Source of the DNA: CAYWNA01 sp964459305 | Lineage (GTDB): Bacteria > Planctomycetota > Planctomycetia > Pirellulales > Pirellulaceae | Direction: 5' to 3' | NCBI GenBank assembly: GCA_964459305.1 | Contig: CAYWNA010000067.1 | Coordinates: forward strand, 1-55,328 | Length of the DNA: 55,328 bases | Shown here: one piece after another, positions 7,333 through 15,737 of the stretch | Layout: each line of letters opens with the position of its first letter | How positions within the stretch are numbered: the stretch's first letter is position 1 | Program-made: the position numbers and the translations under genes | The notes under the pieces: generated by a model | What the model saw: the letters and a program-made list of their open reading frames with translations, nothing else | Database searches by the model: none | Told to the model about the DNA's origin: nothing

Positions 7333-9663
7333 TCAAACCTTGGCCAGTTTGACGGCACAGATTTTGAATTCCGGCTGCTTTGAACCCGGATCGTAGGCAT
7401 CGATGGTGACTTTGTTGATCAAGCTATCGTGGTCGGCCCAGTGGAACGGAACGAATACCATGCCCGGACGCGGCGTTTCCACCACGCGGGCCTTGATGAC
7501 GGCCTGACCGCGTCGCGAGGTAATTTGTACTTTGTCGCCACTCTGGATGCCCAGTTCGGCGGCATCGTCCGGGTGGATTTCGACAAAGGCGGCAGGCTGG
7601 GCGCGTCGCAGTTCATCGGCCTTCATGGTCATCGTACCGGTGTGCCAGTGTTCCAGCACTCGGCCGGTCGACAATATGTAGGGATACTCGTCGTCTGCCG
7701 GCTCGGCCGGCGGCTTCATCGGACGCAGCCAGACGACCGCCCGTTTGTCGGGCCGAGCGTAAAAGCTGATGTCGCCTTCCTCTAGCGCGTCGTCCGCGTA
7801 CGGCCCTGCGTCCAATAGCGGATCCTCTCCCTTGACAAAGCGACGCACTGTCCCGGGATGGTCTTCGCTGGGACACGGCCAACGGATGCCGCGTTCCTTG
7901 TGCAGGCGCTCGCGCGTCATGCCGGTGAAGTCGTAGGCAGTATCGCGCGACGCCTCGCGCATTTCGTCCCAAACATCGGCCGGAGTCTTGAACTTGCTGC
8001 TGATGTAGCCTTCCGGAACGACGCCGGCCTTTTCCAGGCGATCGGCCAGATCGAGCAGGATGTCAAGGTCGGAATGGGCTGCGCCTACCGGCTCGACGAT
8101 TTTTGGCAGGATTTGGTATCGTCGCTCGGACATTCCGAACACGCCTTCCTTCTCGCACCACATGCCCGCCGGGAGCACCACATCCGCCAACTCGGTCGTT
8201 CGCGTCGGATACGCATCGGCAACGACGATAAACGGCTTGTCCGGACGTTCTTTGCCCATCGCATCGCGATAGGGATCCACGTTCGGCAGCGAATGTCCCG
8301 GATTGGTCGTCAGGACCAGCATGGCACGAATCTTGTCCTCGCCCAGCGCTTTGAACATCTCGATCGTGTTCAGTCCGGGCTTGGGCTTGATGCGGCCGGG
8401 TTCGCAACCCCAGATCTTCTCGATCTCGGCTCGGTGTCCTTCTTTGGCTACAAGGCGCCCGTAAGGAAGAATGTGGCACAGCGACCCCGTGTCGCGAACG
8501 CCGCCGCACGCATTCGGCTGGCCCGTCAGCGAGAAAGGAGTGCCACCGGGTATGCCGATTTGGCCAGTGAGCAAGTGGAGGTTGTGTACCAGATTGTTCG
8601 CCCACACGCCGGTTATTCGCTGGTTGAGCCCCATCGTCCAGAACGACATGGTGGGGCCCTGGGCGAACAAACGCGCGGCCTTCACAATGTCGTCGGCGGG
8701 AACGTCGGCAATCTCCGATGCCTTCTCCGGGCTGAAGTCCTCCAGGAACTTCACGTACTCGTCAAACGTCACATCGACCGTTTCCCCATCCGCCACTTTC
8801 TTGAACGTGACGTTCTTGTTAACGAACTCCTCGTAGTGGAGTTTCTCCTTGACGATCACGTGTGCCATGGCATGGAACACGGCCAGATCGTAGCCGGGAA
8901 TCGGAGCAAGCTCGACATCGGCCACCGAGCTGACCGGCGTCTTTCGCGGATCCAGCACGATAACCTGTGCCTTCTTGCCACTCTGGCGATTCATCAAAAT
9001 CTGGTCGAAGATCACCGGATGAGATTCAGCCGTGTTCGAACCCACCAGGAAGAACACACGGGCGTGCTCGATGTCGTCGTAGCATCCCATCGGCTCGTCC
9101 TTGCCGTAGGTAGTCACATAGCCGCCTACGGCACTGGCCATGCAAAGCCGGGGATTGCCTTCGACGTTGTTGGTGCCGATGCCGCCTTTGAAGAGGCGGT
9201 TGGCCAAATAGCTTTCTTCCGAAAGACACTGGCCCGACCCGTAATATGCCACAGCGTCCGAACCGTGATTCTTGATTGCATCGGCGAATCGTTCGGCGAC
9301 CAGCGACATGGCCTCTTCCCAACTGGCGTCCACCAGTTTGCCGTCGCGGCGAATCTGCGGCGTTTCCAAGCGATCGGATGAATAGAGGATCTTGGGCAGG
9401 AAGAGCGCTTTGGCGCAAACCAACCCTTTCGTCGTCGGGTGTTCGGGATCGCCTCGAAGTGCCACAAGACGATCTCCTTTGACCCCCAACTGGACACCGC
9501 AGCCCGTTCCGCAGAAGCGGCAGACGGACTTTTTCCACGAAAGCCCTTCCGCCTTCATGTCCAAATCTTCGGACACGGGTTGTGCCGACGGCCGGCAACC
9601 CGCGACGGCGCACACCGACGCCACGGCGGCCGACCTGAGGAAATCACGACGTGTGTCTGCCAT
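7333..9663 (-). CDS. napA: periplasmic nitrate reductase, catalytic molybdopterin subunit
   Basis: NapA reduces nitrate to nitrite in the periplasm at a bis-MGD molybdenum site with one [4Fe-4S] cluster. The 776-residue protein begins with a Tat signal (TRRDFLRSAAV, residues 4-14). Cluster cysteines are at 48, 51, 55 and 83 (CRFCGTGCGV...CAK). The molybdenum ligand is expected at Cys174 in NPRLCMASAVGGY, almost identical to the NapA signature. The C-terminal molydopterin-dinucleotide domain has STGRVLEHWHTGTMT. The length is close to the shorter Desulfovibrio-type NapA. The start chosen has GGGAGG at normal distance; an upstream in-frame start would add nine residues. The signal also contains VAGC at residues 20-23, a possible lipobox. 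Confidence 0.97.
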   Translation of the reverse strand: MADTRRDFLRSAAVASVCAVAGCRPSAQPVSEDLDMKAEGLSWKKSVCRFCGTGCGVQLGVKGDRLVALRGDPEHPTTKGLVCAKALFLPKILYSSDRLETPQIRRDGKLVDASWEEAMSLVAERFADAIKNHGSDAVAYYGSGQCLSEESYLANRLFKGGIGTNNVEGNPRLCMASAVGGYVTTYGKDEPMGCYDDIEHARVFFLVGSNTAESHPVIFDQILMNRQSGKKAQVIVLDPRKTPVSSVADVELAPIPGYDLAVFHAMAHVIVKEKLHYEEFVNKNVTFKKVADGETVDVTFDEYVKFLEDFSPEKASEIADVPADDIVKAARLFAQGPTMSFWTMGLNQRITGVWANNLVHNLHLLTGQIGIPGGTPFSLTGQPNACGGVRDTGSLCHILPYGRLVAKEGHRAEIEKIWGCEPGRIKPKPGLNTIEMFKALGEDKIRAMLVLTTNPGHSLPNVDPYRDAMGKERPDKPFIVVADAYPTRTTELADVVLPAGMWCEKEGVFGMSERRYQILPKIVEPVGAAHSDLDILLDLADRLEKAGVVPEGYISSKFKTPADVWDEMREASRDTAYDFTGMTRERLHKERGIRWPCPSEDHPGTVRRFVKGEDPLLDAGPYADDALEEGDISFYARPDKRAVVWLRPMKPPAEPADDEYPYILSTGRVLEHWHTGTMTMKADELRRAQPAAFVEIHPDDAAELGIQSGDKVQITSRRGQAVIKARVVETPRPGMVFVPFHWADHDSLINKVTIDAYDPGSKQPEFKICAVKLAKV

Positions 9664-9682
9664 TGACGTTTGCCTCCCTTGG

Positions 9683-9967
9683 TTAGTCACTACTTACACT
9701 TGCGTTAGATAGTTGAGTATTCTCGCACGAAGAATCCGATTCGAAGTGATTGAAAACGGGCCACGTACCCAGAATCCCCGGCAGGCGGTTCACTTCGGTT
9801 GTCAGTAACTCGTGAGCACGGTTGACCGTGCTGGCTTCGATGAGAATGCCGAGCCGTTCGTCTTCTTCGACCGGAAAAGTCGATACTCCGTCGATCTCTG
9901 CAAGTTGCTCGATTGTCATCGAACGATCCGCCACTTGTACGCGAGCCAGCACACCTAACAGAGCCAT
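9683..9967 (-). CDS. napD: NapD, Tat proofreading chaperone for NapA
   Basis: This is a 94-residue cytoplasmic protein of the NapD family, which binds the NapA twin-arginine signal and prevents premature export. Recognisable features are the small ferredoxin-like fold pattern, the segment EIDGVSTFPVEEDERLGILIEA and the closing GILGTWPVFNHFE. It is immediately upstream of napA, with 19 bases between them, as in many nap operons. GAGGT lies about ten bases before the ATG. Confidence 0.88.
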   Translation of the reverse strand: MALLGVLARVQVADRSMTIEQLAEIDGVSTFPVEEDERLGILIEASTVNRAHELLTTEVNRLPGILGTWPVFNHFESDSSCENTQLSNASVSSD

Positions 9968-10026
9968 TGCCGAGTTACCTCATTCTCCCGCGGTCATGAA
10001 GGAGACGATTTCCGCCTCCTCGACGG

Positions 10027-11700
10027 CTACTCCTTCGCTTCCTTGGACTCCTTTGCTTCCTTCGCCTTCGACGCGTCAGCCTTTGGCTTCGGATCCTCAT
10101 CGGGCTTGGCGCCGAGTTTCTTCCGCTCCATTTCGAACCACTCGTGCTCCGGTCGCGCGAGGATGTCAGCGATCACCGTCAACACCGCCTCGGCACCTTC
10201 TTCGTTGCCGTGCTTCGCGCCTTCTTCGGCAATCTCGCGGGCCTGCGGAATCAACTCCATGTAGAATCGTTCGGCAACTTCATACATGCCGTGCCAGTGA
10301 GCGTAATCCGGTGCCATCATCGAAGCGCCGTGCCGGGCGCGGCGGCCTTCGTGGTGCCAAAGGTAGAACCAGGTCCATTCGATCTCCTCGTCGAAGTTCG
10401 ACTTCGTTCGCAGCTTGTTCTCCAGCAGGGCTGCCATGATTTTCGCGCCCGGTTTGGCGAACTTCTCGTTGTAGTTGACGACAAAGTCGTCGTACTGCTG
10501 GTAAAACGCATTGACATAGTTTTCCATATGACAGTGGGTGCACACATTCTTCATGTCTTGCCGTTTCTCCTGCCACGTGTGTGTCACCAACCGGCGGCGT
10601 TTGGCCAGATCCGTCTCTTTGACCACCGCGCCTTTCTCGTCGGTGTCCATGACCAGGCTCACCGGTGGGCGGTTCGTCCACGAGATCCGTTCGCCCGGGT
10701 CGTGAGTTACTTTCTTGTCGTTGCGGGTGTTTGCCGACATATGACAGGTGGCGCACGTGGGCGCTTGCGTGTAGTCTTCGCCCAGCACCCATTTTTCCGC
10801 ATCGAGATTCATGTGAGACTTCAAGTCCCGGAAGGCTGCGCCGTGTTTGGATTCTTCGAATATCTCCTTCTGGGGATGGTCGGGTCCCAGGTGGCACTTG
10901 GCACAGTTTTCCGGCTGGCGTGCGCGACGCGGCGAAAAGTCGTGTCTTGAGTGGCACGCGGAACAAGAGCCGAGCGAGCCGTCCAGGTTGATGCGGCCGA
11001 TGCCCGTGTTTGGCCAACTGCTGGCATGGAGGATTGGCTTGTTGTTCTCGTCGTGCTTGACCAAGCTAACGGCATCCTGGTTGGTCGGTTTGCCGTCCGC
11101 ATCCGGCTTGAGATCGTCGACCGTGATCGTACTTCCGTCGTTGCCCTCCAAGGCAATCTTGCTGCCGTGGCACTGTTTGCAGCCGACGTTCACGCTGGCC
11201 ATCCCATTGGCCTTGTCGATGACCATTCCCGGTGTCGGTGAATGTGGATTGAACGGCTCGCGGGCGCCCTCGACGGTCTCAGCCAGGAAATTGTCCAGCG
11301 AGGCGAGGATGTTGCCTCCCTTGGCATGATGGCTGTGCACGAACTCCTCGTATTCGGTCTTGTGGCACCGCGAGCAGTCCAGCGGCGTGACAACCGTGGC
11401 GATGATGACGCCGTGGTGGTCGTAGGCGTCCACGTCTTCTTTTTCCGCCTTGTGGCATTCCGCGCAGCCGACCCCTTTAACCGCGTGGTTGCTGCCTTCC
11501 CAGTGGTCGACGATGCCGGGCGACTCCTTCTGGTGGCACTCGATACACGCCTTCGAATTCTCCGGGTACGAGACGTGGCGGACCGTCAATCCCGCTTCTT
11601 GTTGTTTGCGTGCGACTTCCATCCATTGGACGAAAATCAAGGAGACGAGAAACAGAATGCCGAGCAAGGCAATGATCAGTTGCTTGGCTTTCAAACTCAT
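10027..11700 (-). CDS. membrane-anchored octaheme cytochrome c, hydroxylamine oxidoreductase-like
   Basis: The 557-residue protein has an N-terminal membrane anchor (residues about 8-28). Eight CXXCH sites begin near residues 52, 79, 109, 174, 246, 266, 316 and 387, and a helical C-terminal domain follows. This is the architecture of the HAO/octaheme family, whose members oxidise hydroxylamine or hydrazine, or run in reverse to reduce nitrite. The helical part contains WHHEGRRARHGASMM and DYAHWHGMYEVAERFY; the catalytic P460-linking tyrosine would be expected in such a segment, but its presence cannot be settled by eye. A Lys/Glu/Ala-rich tail (about 540-557) is unusual. The ATG was chosen for its ribosome site; 16 more codons are open upstream. 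It is sandwiched between a Rieske/cytochrome b pair and napDA. Confidence 0.88.
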   Translation of the reverse strand: MSLKAKQLIIALLGILFLVSLIFVQWMEVARKQQEAGLTVRHVSYPENSKACIECHQKESPGIVDHWEGSNHAVKGVGCAECHKAEKEDVDAYDHHGVIIATVVTPLDCSRCHKTEYEEFVHSHHAKGGNILASLDNFLAETVEGAREPFNPHSPTPGMVIDKANGMASVNVGCKQCHGSKIALEGNDGSTITVDDLKPDADGKPTNQDAVSLVKHDENNKPILHASSWPNTGIGRINLDGSLGSCSACHSRHDFSPRRARQPENCAKCHLGPDHPQKEIFEESKHGAAFRDLKSHMNLDAEKWVLGEDYTQAPTCATCHMSANTRNDKKVTHDPGERISWTNRPPVSLVMDTDEKGAVVKETDLAKRRRLVTHTWQEKRQDMKNVCTHCHMENYVNAFYQQYDDFVVNYNEKFAKPGAKIMAALLENKLRTKSNFDEEIEWTWFYLWHHEGRRARHGASMMAPDYAHWHGMYEVAERFYMELIPQAREIAEEGAKHGNEEGAEAVLTVIADILARPEHEWFEMERKKLGAKPDEDPKPKADASKAKEAKESKEAKE

Positions 11701-11723
11701 GGTTATGCCGCCTTTCAAGAATT

Positions 11724-12773
11724 CTAATGGGCTACCGCCGCTTCCCAAACCGTCAGTCCGACAAGCAAGAACGTGGCCACGATGCCAATGTAGACGCTAA
11801 TCTCTTTCTTGCCTGTTACTTTCTGCAGGAGTGCATCGATCCAGGGCCAAAGGAACATTGCTCCGACGATGAAGCCCGTGCTCAACACGGCGAACGTCAG
11901 CGGAAACAACTTCAGCCACCGAAACGAAATGTAGAACCACCACTCGGGTTTGATCACTTCGGGCGTTACCAGCGGATTGGCCCTTGGCCCCATTTGGGCA
12001 GGTAGAATGGTCGCCAATGCACTCAGTAGCAGCATCAGCACGAGGCCGATGATCAGTTCCGTCAGTATGTGATCAGGAAAGAAATTGAAATGTCGCGGTT
12101 CGTCTTCCCGCTCATCTTCGAATTGAAACTCTGTCACGCCGTGCAAGCGGATAAAGACGATGTGTACACCAATCAGCAGCAGCATGGTCACCGGGAAGAC
12201 CGCGCCGTGGAGAATGTAGAGCCGCGACAACGTTCGCTCGTTGTAGGAGTCGCCGGCCAAGAGCAAGTGCTTGGCAAAGCCGCCAACCACCGGAACAGCG
12301 TCGCTGATGTTCGCGGCGACCGTTGCACCCCAGTAGCTCAACTGCTCAAAGACCAGGCTGTAACCGGTGAAACCCGCCAGCAACGTGCACGCCAGCAGAG
12401 CCATGCCGACCATCCAGTTGATCTCGCGGGGCCTTCGGTAGGCGCCCGTGAAATAGACCCGCATCTGATGCAGAATCACCGCCGCGATCATAAAAGTGGC
12501 GGCCCACTTGTGCATGCTTCGGAAGTACCACCCGTAAGTCGCTTCTTCGGTGATGTATCGAACGGAATCGTAGGCCGTGGAGGGCGACGCCTGATAATAG
12601 AACGCCAGTAGAATCCCCGTCACGATCTGGACGACAAACAGATAAGCCGGCATGCCCCCGAGGCAGAACCACCAACGTTTCAGGTGATAGGGCACCGGTT
12701 CGTTCGTCAACTCGCGCAACTGTGCCTGACTGATGGGCACGCGTTCCGCGAACCATTGGCGAAGAGCGTCCAC
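11724..12773 (-). CDS. b6-type cytochrome b fused to subunit IV
   Basis: The 349-residue protein has about seven to eight membrane helices and is the quinol-oxidising core of a Rieske/cytochrome b complex. Heme b ligands are His88, His102, His189 and His204. The 14-residue spacing of the last pair is the cytochrome b6 pattern. Cys37 in RWWFCLGG matches Cys35 of cytochrome b6, which binds heme cn. The Qo motif reads PEWW (276-279) instead of PEWY. The subunit IV half is present in the same chain. The start is GTG, one base after the Rieske stop, with AGGAGG inside the end of the Rieske gene. The octaheme gene follows after 23 bases, so the complex probably delivers electrons to it. Confidence 0.93.
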   Translation of the reverse strand: MDALRQWFAERVPISQAQLRELTNEPVPYHLKRWWFCLGGMPAYLFVVQIVTGILLAFYYQASPSTAYDSVRYITEEATYGWYFRSMHKWAATFMIAAVILHQMRVYFTGAYRRPREINWMVGMALLACTLLAGFTGYSLVFEQLSYWGATVAANISDAVPVVGGFAKHLLLAGDSYNERTLSRLYILHGAVFPVTMLLLIGVHIVFIRLHGVTEFQFEDEREDEPRHFNFFPDHILTELIIGLVLMLLLSALATILPAQMGPRANPLVTPEVIKPEWWFYISFRWLKLFPLTFAVLSTGFIVGAMFLWPWIDALLQKVTGKKEISVYIGIVATFLLVGLTVWEAAVAH

Positions 12774-12774
12774 A

Positions 12775-13350
12775 TCAAACCTCCTGTGTCGGTGAGTTCA
12801 CTACGCGGGCGTTGTCACGACCAGCTACCGTTCTGCCAACGGCTAGAAGCGGCGCTTCCATAAACAGCAAACCATTCTCGACCTTCAACGGATACTGTTT
12901 GAGTTCTTGCTTGGCTTGCGCAGGCGGCCCTTCCAAGGCGACGCCCTGCGGGTCGAACACACCGTTGTGGCATGGGCAAAAGAAACGATTGTTGTGCGGT
13001 TCCCAATGCACCTGGCAGCCCAAATGGGGACAGGTGCTGGAAAGGGCGATGAAATCTTCGGCGGTGGCACCCTCGCTCTGCCGCGCGACAACGGCCCTCT
13101 CTCCCGACGGTGCAACAAACGTCATCGACTCGCCAGGCTTCAGATCATCGACGATCGTCACAAAACACCAACCGACGGACTGGTCGCCCGTGGGATACAG
13201 AAACCGGCCGGCCATCACGGCGAGCCCTCCATAGCTGGCCACCAATCCCCCAGTCATCGCCATCGACGCAGTCTTGGAAAGAAAATCTCGCCGATCGGGC
13301 TGAGAAGCGTTTTCTTGAGAGACCGCAGGTTGATCATCATTATCGGCCAT
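12775..13350 (-). CDS. Rieske [2Fe-2S] protein, Tat-exported
   Basis: The product is 191 residues with a Tat-type anchor (DRRDFLSKTASMAMTGGLV, about residues 19-37) and a Rieske domain. Cluster ligands are Cys107/His109 in CPHLGC and Cys125/His128 in CPCHNG. The two additional cysteines, Cys112 and Cys127, should form the stabilising disulfide. It is the partner of the cytochrome b encoded one base downstream and takes electrons from quinol at the Qo site. No cytochrome f or c1 gene is adjacent. The octaheme protein or another multiheme cytochrome may take that role, which is an inference from the order. GGAGGCG precedes the ATG. Confidence 0.95.
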   Translation of the reverse strand: MADNDDQPAVSQENASQPDRRDFLSKTASMAMTGGLVASYGGLAVMAGRFLYPTGDQSVGWCFVTIVDDLKPGESMTFVAPSGERAVVARQSEGATAEDFIALSSTCPHLGCQVHWEPHNNRFFCPCHNGVFDPQGVALEGPPAQAKQELKQYPLKVENGLLFMEAPLLAVGRTVAGRDNARVVNSPTQEV

Positions 13351-13409
13351 GAGAATTCGCCTCCCCGCAAATCAATCCGAGTGTCAATATGTCCGTCACT
13401 CGCGAAGCA

Positions 13410-14240
13410 TCAGTCTTCCAGTGTGACTCGATCGCCGCGTCTGACCACACCGCCTTGCACCACCTGGGCGTAGACGCCAACGTGAGCCTGGTTCTGTTTC
13501 GCCGCCGTGCGGAGGATTCCTCGATCGTCCGGCAGATCGCCTTGGGCCAGCGTGGTCATCACACAACGCGGGCAAGGACCCGTGATGCTGATGCGAACTT
13601 GCTCGCCAATAGCAACCGTGCGACCGATCCAGGCGTTCTCCGGAAAATCTGCCTCTCCCGGAGTCGCTTCCACAACGATGTTGGGCCTGAATCGCCGGAC
13701 CTCAAATCGTCCTTCCGGGTGCGCTTTACGAAGTCCGTCGAGCGTAGCCGTGGTCAGAAGATGAATCGCGGCACCGTCGAAGAAGGCTCCCGACGGTATC
13801 GCTTCATCCGTCACGGTGTCCCGATGATCGAGACCCTCGATATCGGGCCAATACTCTTCCAAGCCGGGCTGTTCGGGCGGCGATGTCTCCAGCGTCACCT
13901 GTCGGCCAAGTGCTGCCGAAACGATTTGGTTGATGTCGTCCTGCCCGCCGGTCGCCATCGCCCCGTCCGGCAAGGTGATTTGCACGCGCGGGATCGCCTC
14001 GTTTGCTTGCGGCGGTTCGACGAAGGCGGCGCGGAAATCGAAAAGACCTGGCCATTTCCGAGGGTTCTTGGCGCTGGCTAGTTTTCCGTCGGACGCGTCT
14101 ACCAAGGCATACGCCCGGTCACCCAACAATCCGCGCTCCGTGACGTCGGCAGCGTTCAACTCCTCTCCCATCATCGACTTGACAGGATATCTCCACAACG
14201 AGACCACCGATCCCGCAACGGTCAGCGTTCCATTGGACAT
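13410..14240 (-). CDS. MOSC-domain molybdenum protein (YcbX/mARC-like)
   Basis: This is a 276-residue protein of the MOSC family. It has the N-terminal beta-barrel motif SLWRYPVKSM (about residues 14-23) and the C-terminal CPRCVMTTLAQGDL, where the first or second cysteine would bind the molybdenum cofactor, as in mARC and YcbX. Relatives reduce N-hydroxylated compounds such as hydroxylamines and amidoximes. It lies 59 bases upstream of the Rieske gene in the same direction, so it may be the first gene of the nap/octaheme transcript. A role in clearing hydroxylated nitrogen intermediates is attractive but inferred. It could equally serve cofactor handling for NapA. Confidence 0.85.
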   Translation of the reverse strand: MSNGTLTVAGSVVSLWRYPVKSMMGEELNAADVTERGLLGDRAYALVDASDGKLASAKNPRKWPGLFDFRAAFVEPPQANEAIPRVQITLPDGAMATGGQDDINQIVSAALGRQVTLETSPPEQPGLEEYWPDIEGLDHRDTVTDEAIPSGAFFDGAAIHLLTTATLDGLRKAHPEGRFEVRRFRPNIVVEATPGEADFPENAWIGRTVAIGEQVRISITGPCPRCVMTTLAQGDLPDDRGILRTAAKQNQAHVGVYAQVVQGGVVRRGDRVTLED

Positions 14241-14323
14241 CGCCCGTTCTCCCCAATAACAGTGTGACTCGTTCTTCCTACAGGTACTCGCACATGATTC
14301 TGCCCGCTTCGTGATCCACAGGA

Positions 14324-14881
14324 CTACGAATCGTGTCTTGCCGCCTTCTTTCCGCCGCCTTTCTTCGCGCCCGTCGCCGATTTGCCTCGCTTTGACCTGG
14401 TACGCTCGTCCCCAGCTTGCGATCTTGCTCCAGGAAGCGGAAGCGGCTCAAGCAGACATTCGATTCGGCTGTCGTGCGTCTCCGACGGGCATGGTTTTCG
14501 CAGAAGTTCAGCGAGCGTCCAGCGAGATAGAATCCCGACGATCGCTCCGTGCAACTCTGCGCCCGCCTGGTGAAATGCGCATGTTTTTTCGAGTCGATCC
14601 GCGTCCTGGCAGAAATCCCCCAAGATCGCTCCTTGACATGCTTCCACAATCGAGAGCAAAGATATCTCGTCAGGCGGGCGATTGAGCGTTACACCGCCCG
14701 AGACTCCACGATGGGCTCGGAGGATACCGGCTTTGACCAAATGCCGCACAACTTTCGCCAAATACGTCGGCGATTCCCCAAGTCGCTCGGCCATGTGCCT
14801 CGGAGAGACCGGTTGGCCCGCGCTATTGAGCCCAAGGTACGTTAACGCACGAATTGCCGAGATGGAAGTTTTCGTAAACAT
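14324..14881 (-). CDS. Rrf2-family Fe-S transcription regulator, copy 1
   Basis: The 185-residue protein has an N-terminal winged helix of the Rrf2 family (residues 1-70, including SPTYLAKVVRHL and HRGVSGGVTLNRPP). Three cysteines at about 82, 91 and 101 (CQGAILGDFC then CQDADRLEKTC) are placed to hold an Fe-S cluster, as in IscR and NsrR. A basic Lys/Gly-rich tail of about 30 residues ends it. It lies upstream of the MOSC-nap operon. By family precedent it could sense NO, nitrite stress or Fe-S status. Its promoter contains an inverted repeat shared with the second copy at 17808, so autoregulation is likely. The ribosome site is poor (GCGGCG). Confidence 0.92.
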   Translation of the reverse strand: MFTKTSISAIRALTYLGLNSAGQPVSPRHMAERLGESPTYLAKVVRHLVKAGILRAHRGVSGGVTLNRPPDEISLLSIVEACQGAILGDFCQDADRLEKTCAFHQAGAELHGAIVGILSRWTLAELLRKPCPSETHDSRIECLLEPLPLPGARSQAGDERTRSKRGKSATGAKKGGGKKAARHDS

Positions 14882-14901
14882 CGCCGCACGCTGGATAACT
14901 A

Positions 14902-14945
14902 GGATAAGTGGTGTCGTATTTATCCGATCATGGCGTCGCTGTCAA
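14902..14945 (-). promoter_or_regulatory. promoter and candidate Rrf2 operator, copy 1
   Basis: On the minus strand, TTGACA (14940-14945) is followed after 17 bases by TAAATA (14917-14922), a good sigma-70-type pair. The inverted repeat GGATAA-N12-TTATCC (14902-14925) overlaps the -10 box. Its arms and spacing are identical to those in front of the paralog at 17829-17852, while the 12 central bases differ. The conservation of the arms against a changed centre is what a repressor site would show. Confidence 0.75.
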
Positions 14946-15010
14946 GCGTTTCAAGCCACAATTGCCGGCATTTTTTCGGCAGGCGGCTGCAGGAATCGAG
15001 CGTCCGGACC

Positions 15011-15690
15011 TTACATGGCCGAGGTTCGCATCTCCATCGGCTGCTTCAAAAGCCAAAGGCTGAAGACACTGAATAGAATCATGCCCACCAGTAACGGAAT
15101 TTGGCTGAGGAAGGCTTTCTTGCGGTCGCCGAAGACGTGAGTCGAAGTACGGCCTGCGACCCACAGGCTGTAGACGTGGCCGTTTTGACACCTGCAGGCT
15201 GAAGCAAGTCTTTACACACCACGCAGCGATCACCAAGGTAATCCTCCGGACTTTCGGCAAACCGTCGACGGCATCGCTCGGAACAGAAAAAGTACGATTC
15301 TCCCTTGTATTGCGCCTCGAATCCCCAAGCCGGATTCACATCCATGTAACAGATGGGATCGACCAGCCCTTTCGTCCTATGAACTGTGTTCTCCGATGAC
15401 GCCCCGCCCGAATCATCGCGTCCATTGGAAGGCCCTTCTTCACCAGCCAAGTAGCTACCGCGGCAGTGATCGCAGCAGAAGTAATGCGTCGCAGCATCGC
15501 TCTGTTCGACGACGGCGTTTTCCGGGTCGAGCTGCGAGCTGCAGAAAGAGCACGTCACCTTGGACGAATCTCCCACATCCGCATCGACCACGATCGGCTC
15601 GATACCGGGCCGATTACACGAGACCCAGATCGCGATCCCGATGCCCGCAAGCAGCGTGTAAGGTAGAAATATTTTCAATAGTGAACGCAC
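15011..15690 (-). CDS. YHS/TRASH-like membrane protein with an apparent frameshift
   Basis: The N-terminal frame encodes a membrane anchor (residues about 5-25) and metal-binding pairs CSFC, CCDHC, PICYMD, CSERC and CVVC, typical of YHS/TRASH modules. As read, it stops at 15079 with an unnatural Ser/Ala/Thr tail. Adding one A to the run of four at 15183-15186 switches to another frame. That frame continues with VYSLWVAGRTST and a convincing final membrane helix (IPLLVGMILFSVFSLW), ending at 15011. The repaired product is about 226 residues with one helix at each end. The lesion may be a true mutation or a sequence error. The function is not established; a copper or other metal role fits the motif. 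Confidence 0.75.
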
Positions 15691-15737
15691 CGTGAATTCC
15701 TTTGCGGGTCGATGATTCTATCAGCCCTCCAGCGTCC

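Noticed and set aside
7858..9381. 507-residue open frame opposite napA
   Set aside because: It is wholly antisense to a well-supported napA and shows no recognisable domain or ribosome site.
15183..15186. Programmed frameshift in the YHS gene
   Set aside because: A run of four A is short, there is no stimulatory hairpin I can see, and two other nearby genes show similar breaks. Mutation or sequence error is simpler.
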